A stretch of 64,000 bases of DNA from the NCBI RefSeq assembly GCF_000308515.1, contig NZ_BAFV01000027.1:62001-126000 (forward strand). The letters run 5' to 3'. Positions 28,481 to 37,836 of this stretch are shown one piece after another (the stretch's first letter is position 1; each line of letters opens with the position of its first letter). A program made the translations under genes and the position numbers. The notes under the pieces were generated by a model. It did no database searches. It was not told the DNA's origin and was given only the letters and a program-made list of their open reading frames with translations. The DNA comes from Nocardia carnea NBRC 14403 (GTDB lineage Bacteria > Actinomycetota > Actinomycetes > Mycobacteriales > Mycobacteriaceae).

Positions 28481-29659
28481 ATGCCCTTTGCTCTCTATCT
28501 GCTTGCCATGGCGGTTTTCGCCATGGGTACCTCGGAATTCATGCTTGCCGGGCTCGTCCCGGATATCGCCGCCGATCTCGACGTCGAGCTGGCCCGTACC
28601 GGTTTGCTGACCTCGGCGTTTGCGGTCGGAATGGCTGTCGGCGCACCGGTCATGGCGGTGCTTGCCCGGAATCGGCCGGTGCGGTCGAGCCTGCTGGTCT
28701 TCCTTGCCGTATTCCTGGCGGCGCATATCGCCGGTGCGGTCACCGCCGAGTTCACGGTGCTGGTCGCTACCCGCGTGGTCGCTGCCCTCGCCAATGCCGG
28801 TTTTCTCGCTGTCGCCCTGACCGCCGCCACCGGACTGGTTCCGGCGGATCGGCGAGGCCGCGCACTGGCGGTACTGCTCTCGGGAACCACCATGGCCACC
28901 ATCGCGGGTGTGCCCGGCGGCGCGCTGCTGGGCGCGGTATTCGGCTGGCGCGTCACCTTCTGGGCGGTCGCGCTGCTCTGCGTGCCCGCCGCGATAGGCG
29001 TGCTCACCGGTATCCCGGCACGGATGCGGGATGTGCCGGATCGCGGACCGGGGTTGTTCGCCGAGCTCGCGGTATTGGCCCGGCCCCGGCTGATGGTCGT
29101 CATGCTGCTCGGTGCCCTGGTGAATGCCGCCACCTTCGGCGCCTTCACCTTCCTCGCTCCGCTGCTGACGGGCCGGGCCGGACTGGGCGACCTGTGGGTG
29201 CCGGCGGCGCTGGTGCTCTTCGGTATCGGGTCCTTCGCCGGGGTGACCGTCGCCGGCCGGTTCTCCGATACTCGGCCGGGCGTTGTGGTCGCGCTCGCGG
29301 GACCACTGCTGTGCGCCGGATGGTTCGCGACCGCAGTGTGCGCGGACCGGCCCCCGGTGTTGCTGGTTCTCGTCTTCGTCCAGGGCGCGTTGTCTTTCGC
29401 GCTCGGCAGCACCCTGATCACCCGCGTTCTGTACGAGGCTGCGGGGGCGCCGGCCATGGCCGGGTCCTATGCGACCGCCGCGCTCAATATCGGGGCAGCC
29501 GTGGGACCCGTTGTGGCCGCACTTGCACTCGGAACGCAGTTGGGGTCGCTCGGGCCGGTCGTGAGCAGCGGTGTATTGGTCGCGACCGCGCTACTGGTGG
29601 CCATGTGTTGCCGCTCCGTCCTCGGCGGACGCCCGTCCGAGGCGGTCGTGACAGCGTAA
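28481..29659 (+). CDS. cmx: MFS chloramphenicol exporter, Cmx/Cmr type
   Basis: A 392-residue, 12-TM DHA1 exporter closely resembling the Cmx/Cmr chloramphenicol efflux proteins of corynebacteria and rhodococci. Hallmarks: MGTSEFMLAGLVPDIA in TM1, LLTSAFAVGMAVGAPVMAV, ALANAGFLAVALTAATGLVP, LLSGTTMATIAGVPGGALLG, and SYATAALNIGAAVGPV near the C terminus. ATG 28481 follows CGGAG. A structured leader upstream may respond to antibiotic. Substrate assignment rests on family resemblance. A strong hairpin at 29736-29775 ends the transcript. Confidence 0.88.
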   Translation: MPFALYLLAMAVFAMGTSEFMLAGLVPDIAADLDVELARTGLLTSAFAVGMAVGAPVMAVLARNRPVRSSLLVFLAVFLAAHIAGAVTAEFTVLVATRVVAALANAGFLAVALTAATGLVPADRRGRALAVLLSGTTMATIAGVPGGALLGAVFGWRVTFWAVALLCVPAAIGVLTGIPARMRDVPDRGPGLFAELAVLARPRLMVVMLLGALVNAATFGAFTFLAPLLTGRAGLGDLWVPAALVLFGIGSFAGVTVAGRFSDTRPGVVVALAGPLLCAGWFATAVCADRPPVLLVLVFVQGALSFALGSTLITRVLYEAAGAPAMAGSYATAALNIGAAVGPVVAALALGTQLGSLGPVVSSGVLVATALLVAMCCRSVLGGRPSEAVVTA

Positions 29660-30094
29660 CGACGGATCGGCCACCGATTTCGTGGGCCGCACGGGAGCGT
29701 GTGATGCCCGTGGGCATGGGAAGCGACGCCGAGCAGGGGCCCGCCGGCTCGGCCACGGCCGGACCGGCGAGCCCCTATGGACAACGCGACCGGCGGCACC
29801 GGCCCCGGCAACCCGGGTAAGCGCGGAACCGGAGCGCAGGGATCGTCGTCCGGTCCAGCCCCTGCACGCCGTCGCGACAACCGGTGCCGGGCAGCCCGAA
29901 GCGCGGTGGCCTCTACCACCGGCACACCCGCGAGAGCGGGCCGGTCGGCGGTGCCGGTCCGAGAACGTGACAGAGGTGTACAGGGAGCGGCCTACTGCAG
30001 CCGCCGATATCGGCCGCTGGGCCCGGCGTGGCGACCGCGGCCCCGAAGTAAGGTGGGCCGCGGTCGGCGGTCGAGCGGACCGGAAAGGGTCGCC
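29660..30094. other. Gap between the exporter and a membrane-protein gene
   Basis: No gene recognised in 435 bases. The first third holds the strong hairpin listed separately. The remainder is GC-rich sequence of low complexity leading to the ribosome site GGAAAGGGT before the GTG at 30095. Confidence 0.45.
29736..29775 (+). terminator. Terminator hairpin after the Cmx-type exporter
   Basis: A near-perfect 40-base hairpin: GGGGC/GCCCC, CGCCGG/CCGGCG and CGGCC/GGCCG stacked with short mismatches, closing on a 2-base loop, 77 bases after the exporter stop. There is no U tract. Confidence 0.65.
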
Positions 30095-30781
30095 GTGCCG
30101 GCTTCGATACTTTTCGCGGTACTCGCCGCCGGGCAACTGGCGCTGGTCGGCTGGTGCGGTATGCGGTATCGCCGCACCGGTGACCGGATGCTCATCGTGC
30201 CCGCCGTGGTGTGCGCGGCCCTGGTGTACGACAACGCGATCGTGGCCGCGGGCCGCTGGATCGGGGTGGGCGGCACTCTGGAGACCTTGTCGGTCTTCCG
30301 GTTCGTGGCGCATCTGGTACTCACTCCGCTGTTGATGCCGTGGGCGTGCGCGGCGGCCGGTCTGGCGGGTGTGGGGTGGATGCGCCTGATGTGGGTACGG
30401 GTGGTCGTCGGTGCCGCGACGTTGGCGGTGATCGCGCTGGGGGTGTTCGGCGAACTGACGCGGCTGACCCTGCGCCCGACGGAATGGGCAGGAACGATCC
30501 GCTATACGACCGAACATTCGTCCTTGTCCGGGCTGCTGCCGCCGGTGATTACCGTTGTGGTGGTGCTGGTTGCGGCCGTTGCGGTGTGGCGGGTGCGCGG
30601 ATACCGGCTGTGGACGGTGGCGACCGCCACGATGGCGGTGGTCTCCGCGGCCATGCTGCCGATGCTGCTGACCAACGCCGCCGAACTCTTCTTCGCCTGG
30701 GGCATCGTCGCGACCGCGATGTGGTTGCCGGGCCCCGGGCGGGTGCCGGCTCCATCCGCCCGAGTGTCCGGCGAGCGATGA
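30095..30781 (+). CDS. Uncharacterised polytopic membrane protein
   Basis: 228 residues with about seven hydrophobic segments, starting ASILFAVLAAGQLALVGWCG and including FRFVAHLVLTPLLMPWACAA, VVVGAATLAVIALGVFGEL, PPVITVVVVLVAAVAVWRV and LFFAWGIVATAMWL. Basic loops (RYRRTGDR, WRVRGYR) fit positive-inside orientation. The GTG at 30095 follows GGAAAGGGT; an in-frame extension upstream is basic low-complexity sequence and is rejected. I do not recognise the family and cannot assign a function. Confidence 0.7.
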   Translation: MPASILFAVLAAGQLALVGWCGMRYRRTGDRMLIVPAVVCAALVYDNAIVAAGRWIGVGGTLETLSVFRFVAHLVLTPLLMPWACAAAGLAGVGWMRLMWVRVVVGAATLAVIALGVFGELTRLTLRPTEWAGTIRYTTEHSSLSGLLPPVITVVVVLVAAVAVWRVRGYRLWTVATATMAVVSAAMLPMLLTNAAELFFAWGIVATAMWLPGPGRVPAPSARVSGER

Positions 30782-30834
30782 ATTCCGGACGTGGGAGGCG
30801 TCCGAGGTAGTGACCACAAGCACACGCCGGCCTG

Positions 30835-31205
30835 ATGGTCGGCGATCAGCAGGCCGCCCTCGAGTTCTATCGCGCTGTGATCGGTCTCGAGACGCGGGCC
30901 GATGTCTCGCTGGGGCCGATCCGCTGGGTGACCGTCGGACCGGCCCGGCAGCCCGCTATCGAGTTCATCCTGGGGAGATGGTGCCGGACCCGGTGCAGCA
31001 GGACGAGGCGCGACGGCGGCTCGGTGCCGGCGCGCACGGGACGCTCATCTTCACCACGGAGTCGACCGGCGCGACCTTCGCGAGGCTGCGGGACGCCGGT
31101 GTCCGGGTGACCCAGGAACCGGCCGATCAGCCTTACGGTGTGCGCGACTGCGGGTTCGCCGATCCCTGGGGAAATTTCCTGCGCTTCTCCCAGCCGCTCC
31201 GCTGA
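30835..31205 (+). pseudogene. Frameshifted VOC (glyoxalase-like) domain gene
   Basis: The two halves of a vicinal-oxygen-chelate protein lie in different frames. The first half, from ATG 30835, reads MVGDQQAALEFYRAVIGLET and continues to AIEFIL. The second half, one frame over, reads EMVPDPVQQDEARRRLG and ends YGVRDCGFADPWGNFLRFSQ, the usual VOC C terminus with metal-ligand Glu positions nearby. The frame change falls in the GGGG run at 30972-30975; adding one G restores a continuous protein of about 123 residues. It is a genuine one-base deletion or a sequencing error in a homopolymer. Confidence 0.8.
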
Positions 31206-31298
31206 CCCGGGGCGCGTCGGCCCGGTCGACTACGGTTTCGGCGCGGCCGTGTGCGTCGTCACAGACCAGGGCGGGCCGGGCGACCATACTGTCCGATC

Positions 31299-34142
31299 AT
31301 GGGAGACGCGCAGACCGGTAGTGGAAACGACGCGACCCGGCCGCTCCGCGAGGACATCCGGTTCCTCGGTGGCGTACTCGGGGACACCATTCGCGATCAC
31401 GAGGGGCCGGAGGTATTCGACCTGGTCGAGAAGGTCCGGGTGGAGGCATTCCGGGTGCGCCGGGAGGAGGTGCGGCGCAGCGCGGTCGCCGAAATGCTGG
31501 CCGGCGTGGATATCGCGGTGGCGCTCCCGTTGATCCGGGCATTCAGCTATTTCGTGCTGCTGGCGAATCTGGCCGAGGATATCCAGCGTGACCGCCGCCG
31601 CGCGGTGCACGAGGCGGCGGGGGAGCCGCCGCAGGATTCCTCACTGGCCGCCACCTACCGGAAGCTGGACGCGGCGGGCGTTCCCGGGGAGCGAGTGGCC
31701 GAGTTGCTCACCGATGCCCTGGTATCGCCGGTGATCACCGCCCATCCCACCGAGACCCGCCGGCGCACCGTCTTCGACACCCAGACCCGGATCACCGATC
31801 TCATGCGGCAGCGGTTGCGTGCCGCGGCGGTCGAACAGCCCGCACTGGACCGGGAGATCCGCCGCCAGGTGCTCACCCTGTGGCGGACGGCGCTGATCCG
31901 CTTGTCCCGGTTGCGGATCCAGGACGAAATCGCGGTCGGGCTTCGGTATTACGAGCTGACGCTGCTCGATGTGATCCCGGCGATCAACGCCGATGTCCGG
32001 GCGGCGCTGTGGGCGCGCTGGCCCGAGCAGCGGATACTGGCGAAACCGATCCTGCGTACCGGGTCCTGGATCGGCGGCGACCGGGACGGCAACCCGTATG
32101 TGACCGCCGAGGTGGTGCGGACCGCCGCGGCGCATGCCGCGGGCGTCGCTTTCGGGCGGTATCTGCGGGATCTGGCGGAGCTGGAGAAAACTCTCGCGCT
32201 GTCGGCGCGGCTGGTTCCGGTGACCCCCGCGCTGCAGGCGCTGTCGGATGCGGGATACCCGGATCCGGATATCCACGCCGACGAACCGTATCGCCGCGCG
32301 CTCTACGGTATCCGGGCGCGGCTCACGGTAACCGCACGGGACGCGCTGCGTGCTGTGGGAGCGGGCGATACCGACGCCGCGGCGACCCTGCCGGATTCGG
32401 TCGCCGCGAGCGACAGCCCACTGCGGGACTTCACCGGCCGCGGCGCGGTGGTATCCGGTATCCGCCCCTACTCGTCACCGCAGGAACTGCTGGACGACCT
32501 GGCCACCGTCGACACCTCCCTGCGCGCGAGTGGTGACGGTTTGCTCGCCGACGACCAGCTGGGGGCCCTGCGGCATACCGTGGAAACCTTCGGGTTCCAT
32601 CTGCAGGGCCTGGATATGCGGCAGAACTCCGAAACCCACGAACAGGTCGTGGCCGAACTGCTGGCGTGGGCCGGGGTGCACCCGGACTACGCCGGCCTGG
32701 CCGAGGCCGATCGGGTGGATCTGCTCACCCGCGAACTGCGCACCCGCCGTCCGCTGCTGGGCCCGCATGCACGGTTGAGCGAGCTGGCCACCAAGGAACT
32801 GGGCATCATCCGGGCCGCGGCCGAAGTGGTGACCGCGCTCGGGCCGGAAGCGGTCCCGAACTACATCATTTCCATGTGTACCTCGGTCAGCGATCTGCTG
32901 GAGGCGGCGCTGTTGCTGAAGGAAGGGGGCCTGCTCGATCCCGGCGAGGCCGGCGGCGATCCGTTCTGCCCGGCCGGGATCGTGCCGCTGTTCGAGACCA
33001 TCGAGGATCTCGCGGCCGGGGCCGCCACCCTCGGTGCGGCCTTGCAGGTTCCGGAGTACCGGGACCTGGTGGTCGCGCGCGGTATGCGGCAGGAGGTGAT
33101 GCTCGGGTATTCCGATTCGAACAAGGACGGCGGATATCTGGCCGCCAACTGGGCGCTGTACCGCGCCGAACTGGACCTGGTGGAGCTGGCCGAGCAGCAG
33201 GGAATCCGGTTGCGGCTCTTCCACGGTCGCGGGGGCACCGTGGGTCGCGGCGGCGGGCGTAGCTACGACGCGATCCTGGCCCAGCCCGCCGGAGCGGTGC
33301 GCGGAGCGTTGCGACTCACCGAACAGGGCGAGGTCATCGCCGCGAAATACGCCGAACCCGGTTCGGCGTATCGCAACCTGGAATCGCTCATCGCGGGCAC
33401 ACTCGAATCGACACTTCTCGACGTCGAAGGTCTGGGTTCCGACGCCGAATCCGCGTACGCCCTCATGGACGATCTCGCCGCCCGCGCCCGCGCCGCCTAC
33501 GCCCGCCTCGTGCACGACACCCCCGGTTTCGTCGACTATTTCCGGCAATCGACACCGGTCGCCGAAGTGGGCGATCTCAATATCGGCAGCCGTCCCGCCT
33601 CCCGCAAACCCACGAAATCCGTCGGCGACCTCCGCGCCATCCCGTGGGTGATGTCCTGGAGCCAGGCCCGGGTGATGCTGCCCGGCTGGTACGGGACCGG
33701 GACCGCGCTCGAGGAGTGGGTGGACGGCGATCCGCAGCGGCTCACCCGCCTGTCGGACCTGTACCGGCGGTGGCCGTTCTTCCGCACTGTGCTGTCGAAC
33801 CTCGCCCAGGTGATGGCCAAGAGCGATCTCGCGATCGCGGCCCGCTACGCCGAACTCGTCGAGGACAGCGAACTGCGTGGGCGGATCTTCGGGATGATCG
33901 AACGCGAACATGCCCGGACGGTCGCCATGCATGCCGCGATCACCGGTAACGAGCACCTCTTGGCCGACAACCCGTCACTGTCGGAATCCATCCACAACCG
34001 GTTCCCGTACCTGGAGCCGTTGAACCAGATGCAGGTCGAACTGCTGCGCCGGTTGCGTGGCGGCGACGATTCCGAACTGGTCAAACGCGGCATCCTGCTC
34101 ACCATGAACGGTCTGGCTACCGCCCTGCGCAACTCCGGATGA
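31299..34142 (+). CDS. ppc: Phosphoenolpyruvate carboxylase
   Basis: Anaplerotic enzyme fixing bicarbonate onto PEP to give oxaloacetate. It is 947 residues, normal length. Diagnostic motifs: [20 protein letters not shown] (catalytic His 149), [60 protein letters not shown], and the C-terminal [16 protein letters not shown] that carries allosteric-site residues. ATG 31299 is chosen; the upstream frame is not coding. It stands alone, flanked by pseudogenes on both sides. Confidence 0.97.
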   Translation: MGDAQTGSGNDATRPLREDIRFLGGVLGDTIRDHEGPEVFDLVEKVRVEAFRVRREEVRRSAVAEMLAGVDIAVALPLIRAFSYFVLLANLAEDIQRDRRRAVHEAAGEPPQDSSLAATYRKLDAAGVPGERVAELLTDALVSPVITAHPTETRRRTVFDTQTRITDLMRQRLRAAAVEQPALDREIRRQVLTLWRTALIRLSRLRIQDEIAVGLRYYELTLLDVIPAINADVRAALWARWPEQRILAKPILRTGSWIGGDRDGNPYVTAEVVRTAAAHAAGVAFGRYLRDLAELEKTLALSARLVPVTPALQALSDAGYPDPDIHADEPYRRALYGIRARLTVTARDALRAVGAGDTDAAATLPDSVAASDSPLRDFTGRGAVVSGIRPYSSPQELLDDLATVDTSLRASGDGLLADDQLGALRHTVETFGFHLQGLDMRQNSETHEQVVAELLAWAGVHPDYAGLAEADRVDLLTRELRTRRPLLGPHARLSELATKELGIIRAAAEVVTALGPEAVPNYIISMCTSVSDLLEAALLLKEGGLLDPGEAGGDPFCPAGIVPLFETIEDLAAGAATLGAALQVPEYRDLVVARGMRQEVMLGYSDSNKDGGYLAANWALYRAELDLVELAEQQGIRLRLFHGRGGTVGRGGGRSYDAILAQPAGAVRGALRLTEQGEVIAAKYAEPGSAYRNLESLIAGTLESTLLDVEGLGSDAESAYALMDDLAARARAAYARLVHDTPGFVDYFRQSTPVAEVGDLNIGSRPASRKPTKSVGDLRAIPWVMSWSQARVMLPGWYGTGTALEEWVDGDPQRLTRLSDLYRRWPFFRTVLSNLAQVMAKSDLAIAARYAELVEDSELRGRIFGMIEREHARTVAMHAAITGNEHLLADNPSLSESIHNRFPYLEPLNQMQVELLRRLRGGDDSELVKRGILLTMNGLATALRNSG

Positions 34143-34190
34143 GGATCGGCCGGAATCCGGACGAGAAACCGGCGCCGGCGGCCGAATATT

Positions 34191-34398
34191 TCATCGCGGC
34201 CGGCCGGTCTCGCTGATCCGGACAGCGCCTGCCGGGCATACCCGTTCGGCGGCGCGCGCGTCGCCGACACGGTGGCCGGTCGGTTCGGATTCCAGCACGA
34301 CCGAAATGCGCTCCTCGTCTTGGTCGAAGAGCTGTGGTGCGGTCAAGGCGCACGTGGCCGGAACCGATGCAGCGGCCGCGGTCGACGATGATTTTCCT
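34191..34398 (-). pseudogene. Ferredoxin pseudogene (lost start, frameshift in the cluster motif)
   Basis: A single-cluster P450-type ferredoxin. The reading starts KIIVDRGRCIGSGH in one frame and continues CALTAPQLFDQDEERISV to VCPAGAVRISE in the next. An extra base at about 34353 lies between the first two cluster cysteines. The codon before KIIVDRG is AGG where family members have ATG, so the start also appears lost. Two independent lesions make real decay likelier than a single sequencing error. It lies 10 bases after the P450 remnant, the usual P450-ferredoxin order. Confidence 0.8.
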
Positions 34399-34408
34399 CG
34401 GCGTTCCC

Positions 34409-34555
34409 TCACCAGGTGACCGGCAGTGCGTGTGCGCCGTAGATGTCGAGGCCGTGTCGCAGCGGTATATCGGCGACCGGCACTGCCAGGCGCAGTGTGG
34501 GAAAGCGGCGCACCAGGGCGGGCAACGCGACCCGCATCTCCGCCTGGGCCACTCG
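34409..34555 (-). pseudogene. Cytochrome P450 C-terminal remnant
   Basis: About 48 codons matching the last part of an actinobacterial [23 protein letters not shown], then [18 protein letters not shown] and AHALPVTW followed by TGA. The heme-binding Cys loop and everything before it are missing; a TAG follows upstream in the same frame at 34556-34558, exactly where the MFS remnant begins on the other strand. It is therefore a deletion product. Confidence 0.78.
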
Positions 34556-35069
34556 CTACTCGAAGCGGGGTTGCGGATCCTGGTGTGGACCGGAATGCCG
34601 ATGATCGTGGCACCGATTGCCGGTGCAGTCTCCGAACGGATCGGTACCCGACCGTTCATGGTCGGTGGCCTGATCCTGCAAGCGGCCGGGTTGGGCTGGC
34701 TCGCCGCCGTCGTCGAGCCCGGCGTTGCCTACTCCGTTCTCGTGGTACCGCTCATTGTGGCGGGCGCCGGAATCGGGATGATCTTCGCGACGACGGCGAG
34801 CGCCGCCACTGCCGCCGTCCCCGTCGGCGATACGGGTGTCGCCGCGGGTACCAACACCGCGTTTCGCGAGTTGGGCGGCGTTTTCGGTATCGCGATCCTG
34901 GCGGCCGCATTCTCCCGATACGGCAGCTACGCTTCTCCCGTCGATTTCATCGAGGGGTTCGAACCGGCCATGTGGGCTGCCGCTGCCGTCCCCCTTCTCG
35001 GATTGGTCGCGGCGGCCTTCGCTCCGTCGAAGGCCACCTGTGCGAGTGAACGATCCGGCTGCCTCGACC
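34556..35069 (+). pseudogene. C-terminal half of a DHA2-type MFS transporter
   Basis: An open stretch encoding the second half of a 14-TM exporter: LLEAGLRILVWTGMPMIVAP, GAVSERIGTRPFMVGGLILQ, AAGTNTAFRELGGVFGIAIL and AAAVPLLGLVAAAFAPSKAT. The N-terminal half is absent. The natural stop is also missing: the frame runs on past 35069 into the next gene until 35314. Similar in type to the intact exporter at 11839-13278 but a separate, broken copy. Confidence 0.75.
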
Positions 35070-35093
35070 GCAGTGTGATCGGAGCGTCGTACC

Positions 35094-35594
35094 GTGGCAG
35101 GTATGACGACATGGAGCGAGTTCATCGCCGAGGCGCCCCATATCAGCACGGTCTTCCGGCGCCGTCACACCGCGACCGGCAACCTGTGCATGCTCGCGAC
35201 CCTGCGATCGGACGGGTATCCCCGTATCAGCCCGGTGGAACCGATGATCTTCGAGGAGAAACTGGTCATCGCCGGTATGCCCGGCACCACCAAATTCCGG
35301 GATCTCCTGCGTGATCCACGTTTCTGCCTGCATACCGCCACGGTTGACACGATGGTCTCCGACGGCGACGCGAAACTCTTCGGTGTCGTGGTCGACGATC
35401 CGGATACCGCGCTACACGCGCGTTTCGCCCAGTTCCTGTACGAGGACAGCGGAATGGACCTACGCGGCCAAGCCTTCGACCATTTCTTCGTCGCCGACCT
35501 TACCTCCGCGTCCTCGGTCGAGGTCGGCGACGACACCCTGAAGATCACGATCTGGAAGCCGGGCGAGGGGGAGCGGGTCGTCGAGAAGCGGTAA
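35094..35594 (+). CDS. Pyridoxamine 5'-phosphate oxidase-like (split beta-barrel) protein
   Basis: 166 residues with the PNPOx-like flavin/F420-binding fold: TTWSEFIAEAPHISTVFRRR, then GNLCMLATLRSDGYPRISPV (strand pair seen in the family), GMPGTTKFRDLLRDPRFCLH and a C-terminal strand TLKITIWKPGEGERVVEK. GTG 35094 has GGAG 9 bases upstream; ATG 35103 is the alternative. The cofactor and substrate are unknown. The frame of the decayed MFS fragment overlaps its 5' end. Confidence 0.8.
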   Translation: MAGMTTWSEFIAEAPHISTVFRRRHTATGNLCMLATLRSDGYPRISPVEPMIFEEKLVIAGMPGTTKFRDLLRDPRFCLHTATVDTMVSDGDAKLFGVVVDDPDTALHARFAQFLYEDSGMDLRGQAFDHFFVADLTSASSVEVGDDTLKITIWKPGEGERVVEKR

Positions 35595-35747
35595 GCCCGG
35601 CGACGGCCCGCGCACCACGTCACGGCGTTGTTCGTCACGGTGCGGACCGAACATCGGCACCGGTCGGCCGTGCTGTTACCACCGAGGTGGTCGCGGCACC
35701 GACACTGCATATTGCCTGCCCCGTGGCGAAGGTCCGGAATCCGGCGT

Positions 35748-36989
35748 CTACCGGGCGCGTCCCGGTGCTTCGATATCCAGTGGCGTCGATTCATCCGGCA
35801 GGGCGAATGACGAAAGAGTGCTGCTCGCGCCACCGGCAAGGAGCCGCTTGCGCAGCGTGGCCGGCAGCTCGGTCAGCAGACGCGTGGCGGCGGCGTTGAA
35901 CCGTAGGTGGGTGCGGGAGCGAGGGATTCCACGCCGCAGCACTCCGGGGGCCACCTCTCGGCACCTTCGCACGTAGTCGCCCAGTTGTCGTTCGTAGAGG
36001 GCGAATGCTCGCTCGTGAGCACCGCCGGTTTCGGCGAGAGCGCGCGCCAAGAGGTAGGCGCCGACGACCGCAAGGGTGGTGCCGCCGCCCACCGCGGGGC
36101 CCGGTGCGTATCCCGCGTCCCCCACCAGCGATACCCGCCCCCGCGACCACGAGTCCAGCCGGATCTGGCTGATCGCGTCGAGGTAGAAATCGTCCGCCCG
36201 ATCCATCTCGTCGAGCAGCCGGGGAATCTCCCAGCCCTCGGCCCGGTACTCCGCGCGCAACAGCCGGCGCTGGGCAGCGATATCGCGGTGGTCGTAGACC
36301 GGTTCGGTGGCGCGGCGGAACAGGAATACGGCGCGGGCCTGCCCCGTCTGCGCCACGGGGTACATGGCGGCGATCCGGTCCACCGCGTTGTAGAGGACGG
36401 TGTGGGTCGATAGTTCGCGATAGTTCGGCAGGGTCCCCACCGCGAGATACGCCCCAAGGTGGTGACTCACCTCGTCTTCCGGCCCGAATACCAGCCGGCG
36501 CACCGTGGAATGCAAGCCGTCGGCGCCGATGACGAGATCGAATCGGCCGGTACGGCCGCTCTCGAAGGTGACGTCGATACCGGCGTCGTCCTCGGTGAGA
36601 GTGGCGATCGAATCGCCGAACCGGTAGTCGACCCGGTCGGCGGTGGCCTCTTGCAGGATCGCCGCCAACTCGCCGCGCATGATCTCCAGGTGACGTTCGT
36701 CGGCGAATGCCTCCGAGATATCGCGCAGGTCGACCTCGATGGGGGAACCGCCGGGGCGTTCGTAGCGCAGCGCGGAGGTTTCGACGGATACCGCGCGGAG
36801 CCGGGGGAGCAGGCCCATCCGGTCCATCACCTCGCTCGCGGGAGCGAACAGGTCCACCGCGTGCCCGCCCAGCCCGAGCCTGGGCCGCGGGGTGCGTTCC
36901 ACCACCACCGGCGTGAACCCGTAGTGCCGCAGCCAGTACGCGAGAACGGGTCCGGCGACGCTGGCGCCGGAAATAAGGATATCCACCAC
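35748..36989 (-). CDS. FAD-dependent aromatic monooxygenase (PHBH fold)
   Basis: A 413-residue group A flavoprotein monooxygenase. FAD/NADPH motifs: dinucleotide fold GASVAGPVLAYWLRHYG at 8-24, DG motif LVIGADGLHSTVRRLVFGP, and GD motif RVSLVGDAGYAPGPAVGGGT. Such enzymes hydroxylate aromatics or antibiotics (Tet(X)- and Rox-like members exist), but the substrate cannot be read here. It is divergent from a TetR gene across 74 bases with two 22-bp operators, so it is likely induced by its own substrate. Confidence 0.9.
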   Translation of the reverse strand: MVDILISGASVAGPVLAYWLRHYGFTPVVVERTPRPRLGLGGHAVDLFAPASEVMDRMGLLPRLRAVSVETSALRYERPGGSPIEVDLRDISEAFADERHLEIMRGELAAILQEATADRVDYRFGDSIATLTEDDAGIDVTFESGRTGRFDLVIGADGLHSTVRRLVFGPEDEVSHHLGAYLAVGTLPNYRELSTHTVLYNAVDRIAAMYPVAQTGQARAVFLFRRATEPVYDHRDIAAQRRLLRAEYRAEGWEIPRLLDEMDRADDFYLDAISQIRLDSWSRGRVSLVGDAGYAPGPAVGGGTTLAVVGAYLLARALAETGGAHERAFALYERQLGDYVRRCREVAPGVLRRGIPRSRTHLRFNAAATRLLTELPATLRKRLLAGGASSTLSSFALPDESTPLDIEAPGRAR

Positions 36990-37001
36990 GGCTCCTCGTT
37001 C

Positions 37002-37047
37002 GTTTACTTAACGGTCGGTAAACGAGTTTACTTACCGGGCGGTCAAC
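37002..37047. promoter_or_regulatory. Two adjacent 22-bp TetR operators
   Basis: Site 1 at 37002-37023 is a dyad with GTTTAC and GTAAAC at its ends. Site 2 at 37026-37047 repeats the pattern (GTTTACTTACC...GGTCAAC). Centre spacing is 24 bp. They fill the 74-bp divergent region between the monooxygenase and TetR genes, so one repressor pair could shut both promoters. Confidence 0.75.
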
Positions 37048-37063
37048 GCGCTAGGGTTGGCTG

Positions 37064-37678
37064 ATGCCCAGAGCCCGATCCACCGAGACGCGTGACCGTA
37101 TCCAGGCCGCCGCGCTGGAACTGTTCGCCGCCCACGGGATCCGGGAGACCAGCCTCCGCCAGATCGCCGAGCGCCTGGGTATCACCAAGCCCGCGCTGTA
37201 CTACCATTTCGCCTCGCGCGAGGACCTCCTGCGTAGCCTGGTGCAGCCACTGGTGGACGAGGTCGACGCCGTGATCGCCGAGGACGAGGCTGCCCGGTCC
37301 GACGGCGGGCCGGTGAACGCACGCGAATTGCTCACCCGCTATTTCGATGTCTCGTATAAACACCGCGCGGTAACCGCCTTGCTGCTCCGGGATATCGCGC
37401 CCCTCGGTGAACTGGGTTTCCTGCAGAACGTGGTCGACTGGCGCCGCCGCCTCACGACGCTGCTGGTCGGCTCGGACGCCGATATCGCAGACCGGGCACG
37501 CGCCATCGTCGCACTGGGTGGTCTCGGTGATTGCCTGATCCTTCTGGCTGACGTCCCGGTGGACGAACTGCGCACCGCGGCCCTGGATGCGGCGTGCGCG
37601 GCACTGGGGGACGGCAGCGCTGCGGGTCCGGCGTCGACACTCCCCCTCCCGGACCCGGTGGACGCCACGGACCGCTAG
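37064..37678 (+). CDS. TetR-family regulator of the divergent monooxygenase
   Basis: 204 residues. Helix-turn-helix: RIQAAALELFAAHGIRETSL then RQIAERLGITKPALYYHFAS, close to the TetR consensus. The C-terminal domain is helical with an acidic/Pro tail. ATG 37064 is 17 bases after the second operator. Autorepression and control of the divergent FAD monooxygenase is inferred from layout and operator symmetry. Confidence 0.92.
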   Translation: MPRARSTETRDRIQAAALELFAAHGIRETSLRQIAERLGITKPALYYHFASREDLLRSLVQPLVDEVDAVIAEDEAARSDGGPVNARELLTRYFDVSYKHRAVTALLLRDIAPLGELGFLQNVVDWRRRLTTLLVGSDADIADRARAIVALGGLGDCLILLADVPVDELRTAALDAACAALGDGSAAGPASTLPLPDPVDATDR

Positions 37679-37681
37679 CGT

Positions 37682-37836
37682 TCGGTCGGCTACCGGCCTG
37701 GTTTCACCTGTCCAGCGTCGCGCAACCCGACGTGCTGACTCTGCGGGAGGGCGACACGGTCGATGCGGAGATCGAGGACGTGCCTCACGGGGATCACACC
37801 AGCCGCGCGGTAACGGTGCAGCATCACGTGTGCTGA
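37682..37836 (+). pseudogene. Fragment resembling the C-terminal half of a cold-shock-domain protein
   Basis: Directly after the TetR stop, one frame reads WFHLSSVAQPDVLTLREGD, then TVDAEIEDVPHGDHTSRAVT and stops at 37836. The order 'FH.SSV...L.EGD.V..E.E....G..A..V' is that of the second half of an OB-fold cold-shock domain. The first half and a start codon are missing because the upstream bases belong to tetR. Weak but worth recording as a remnant. Confidence 0.35.
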
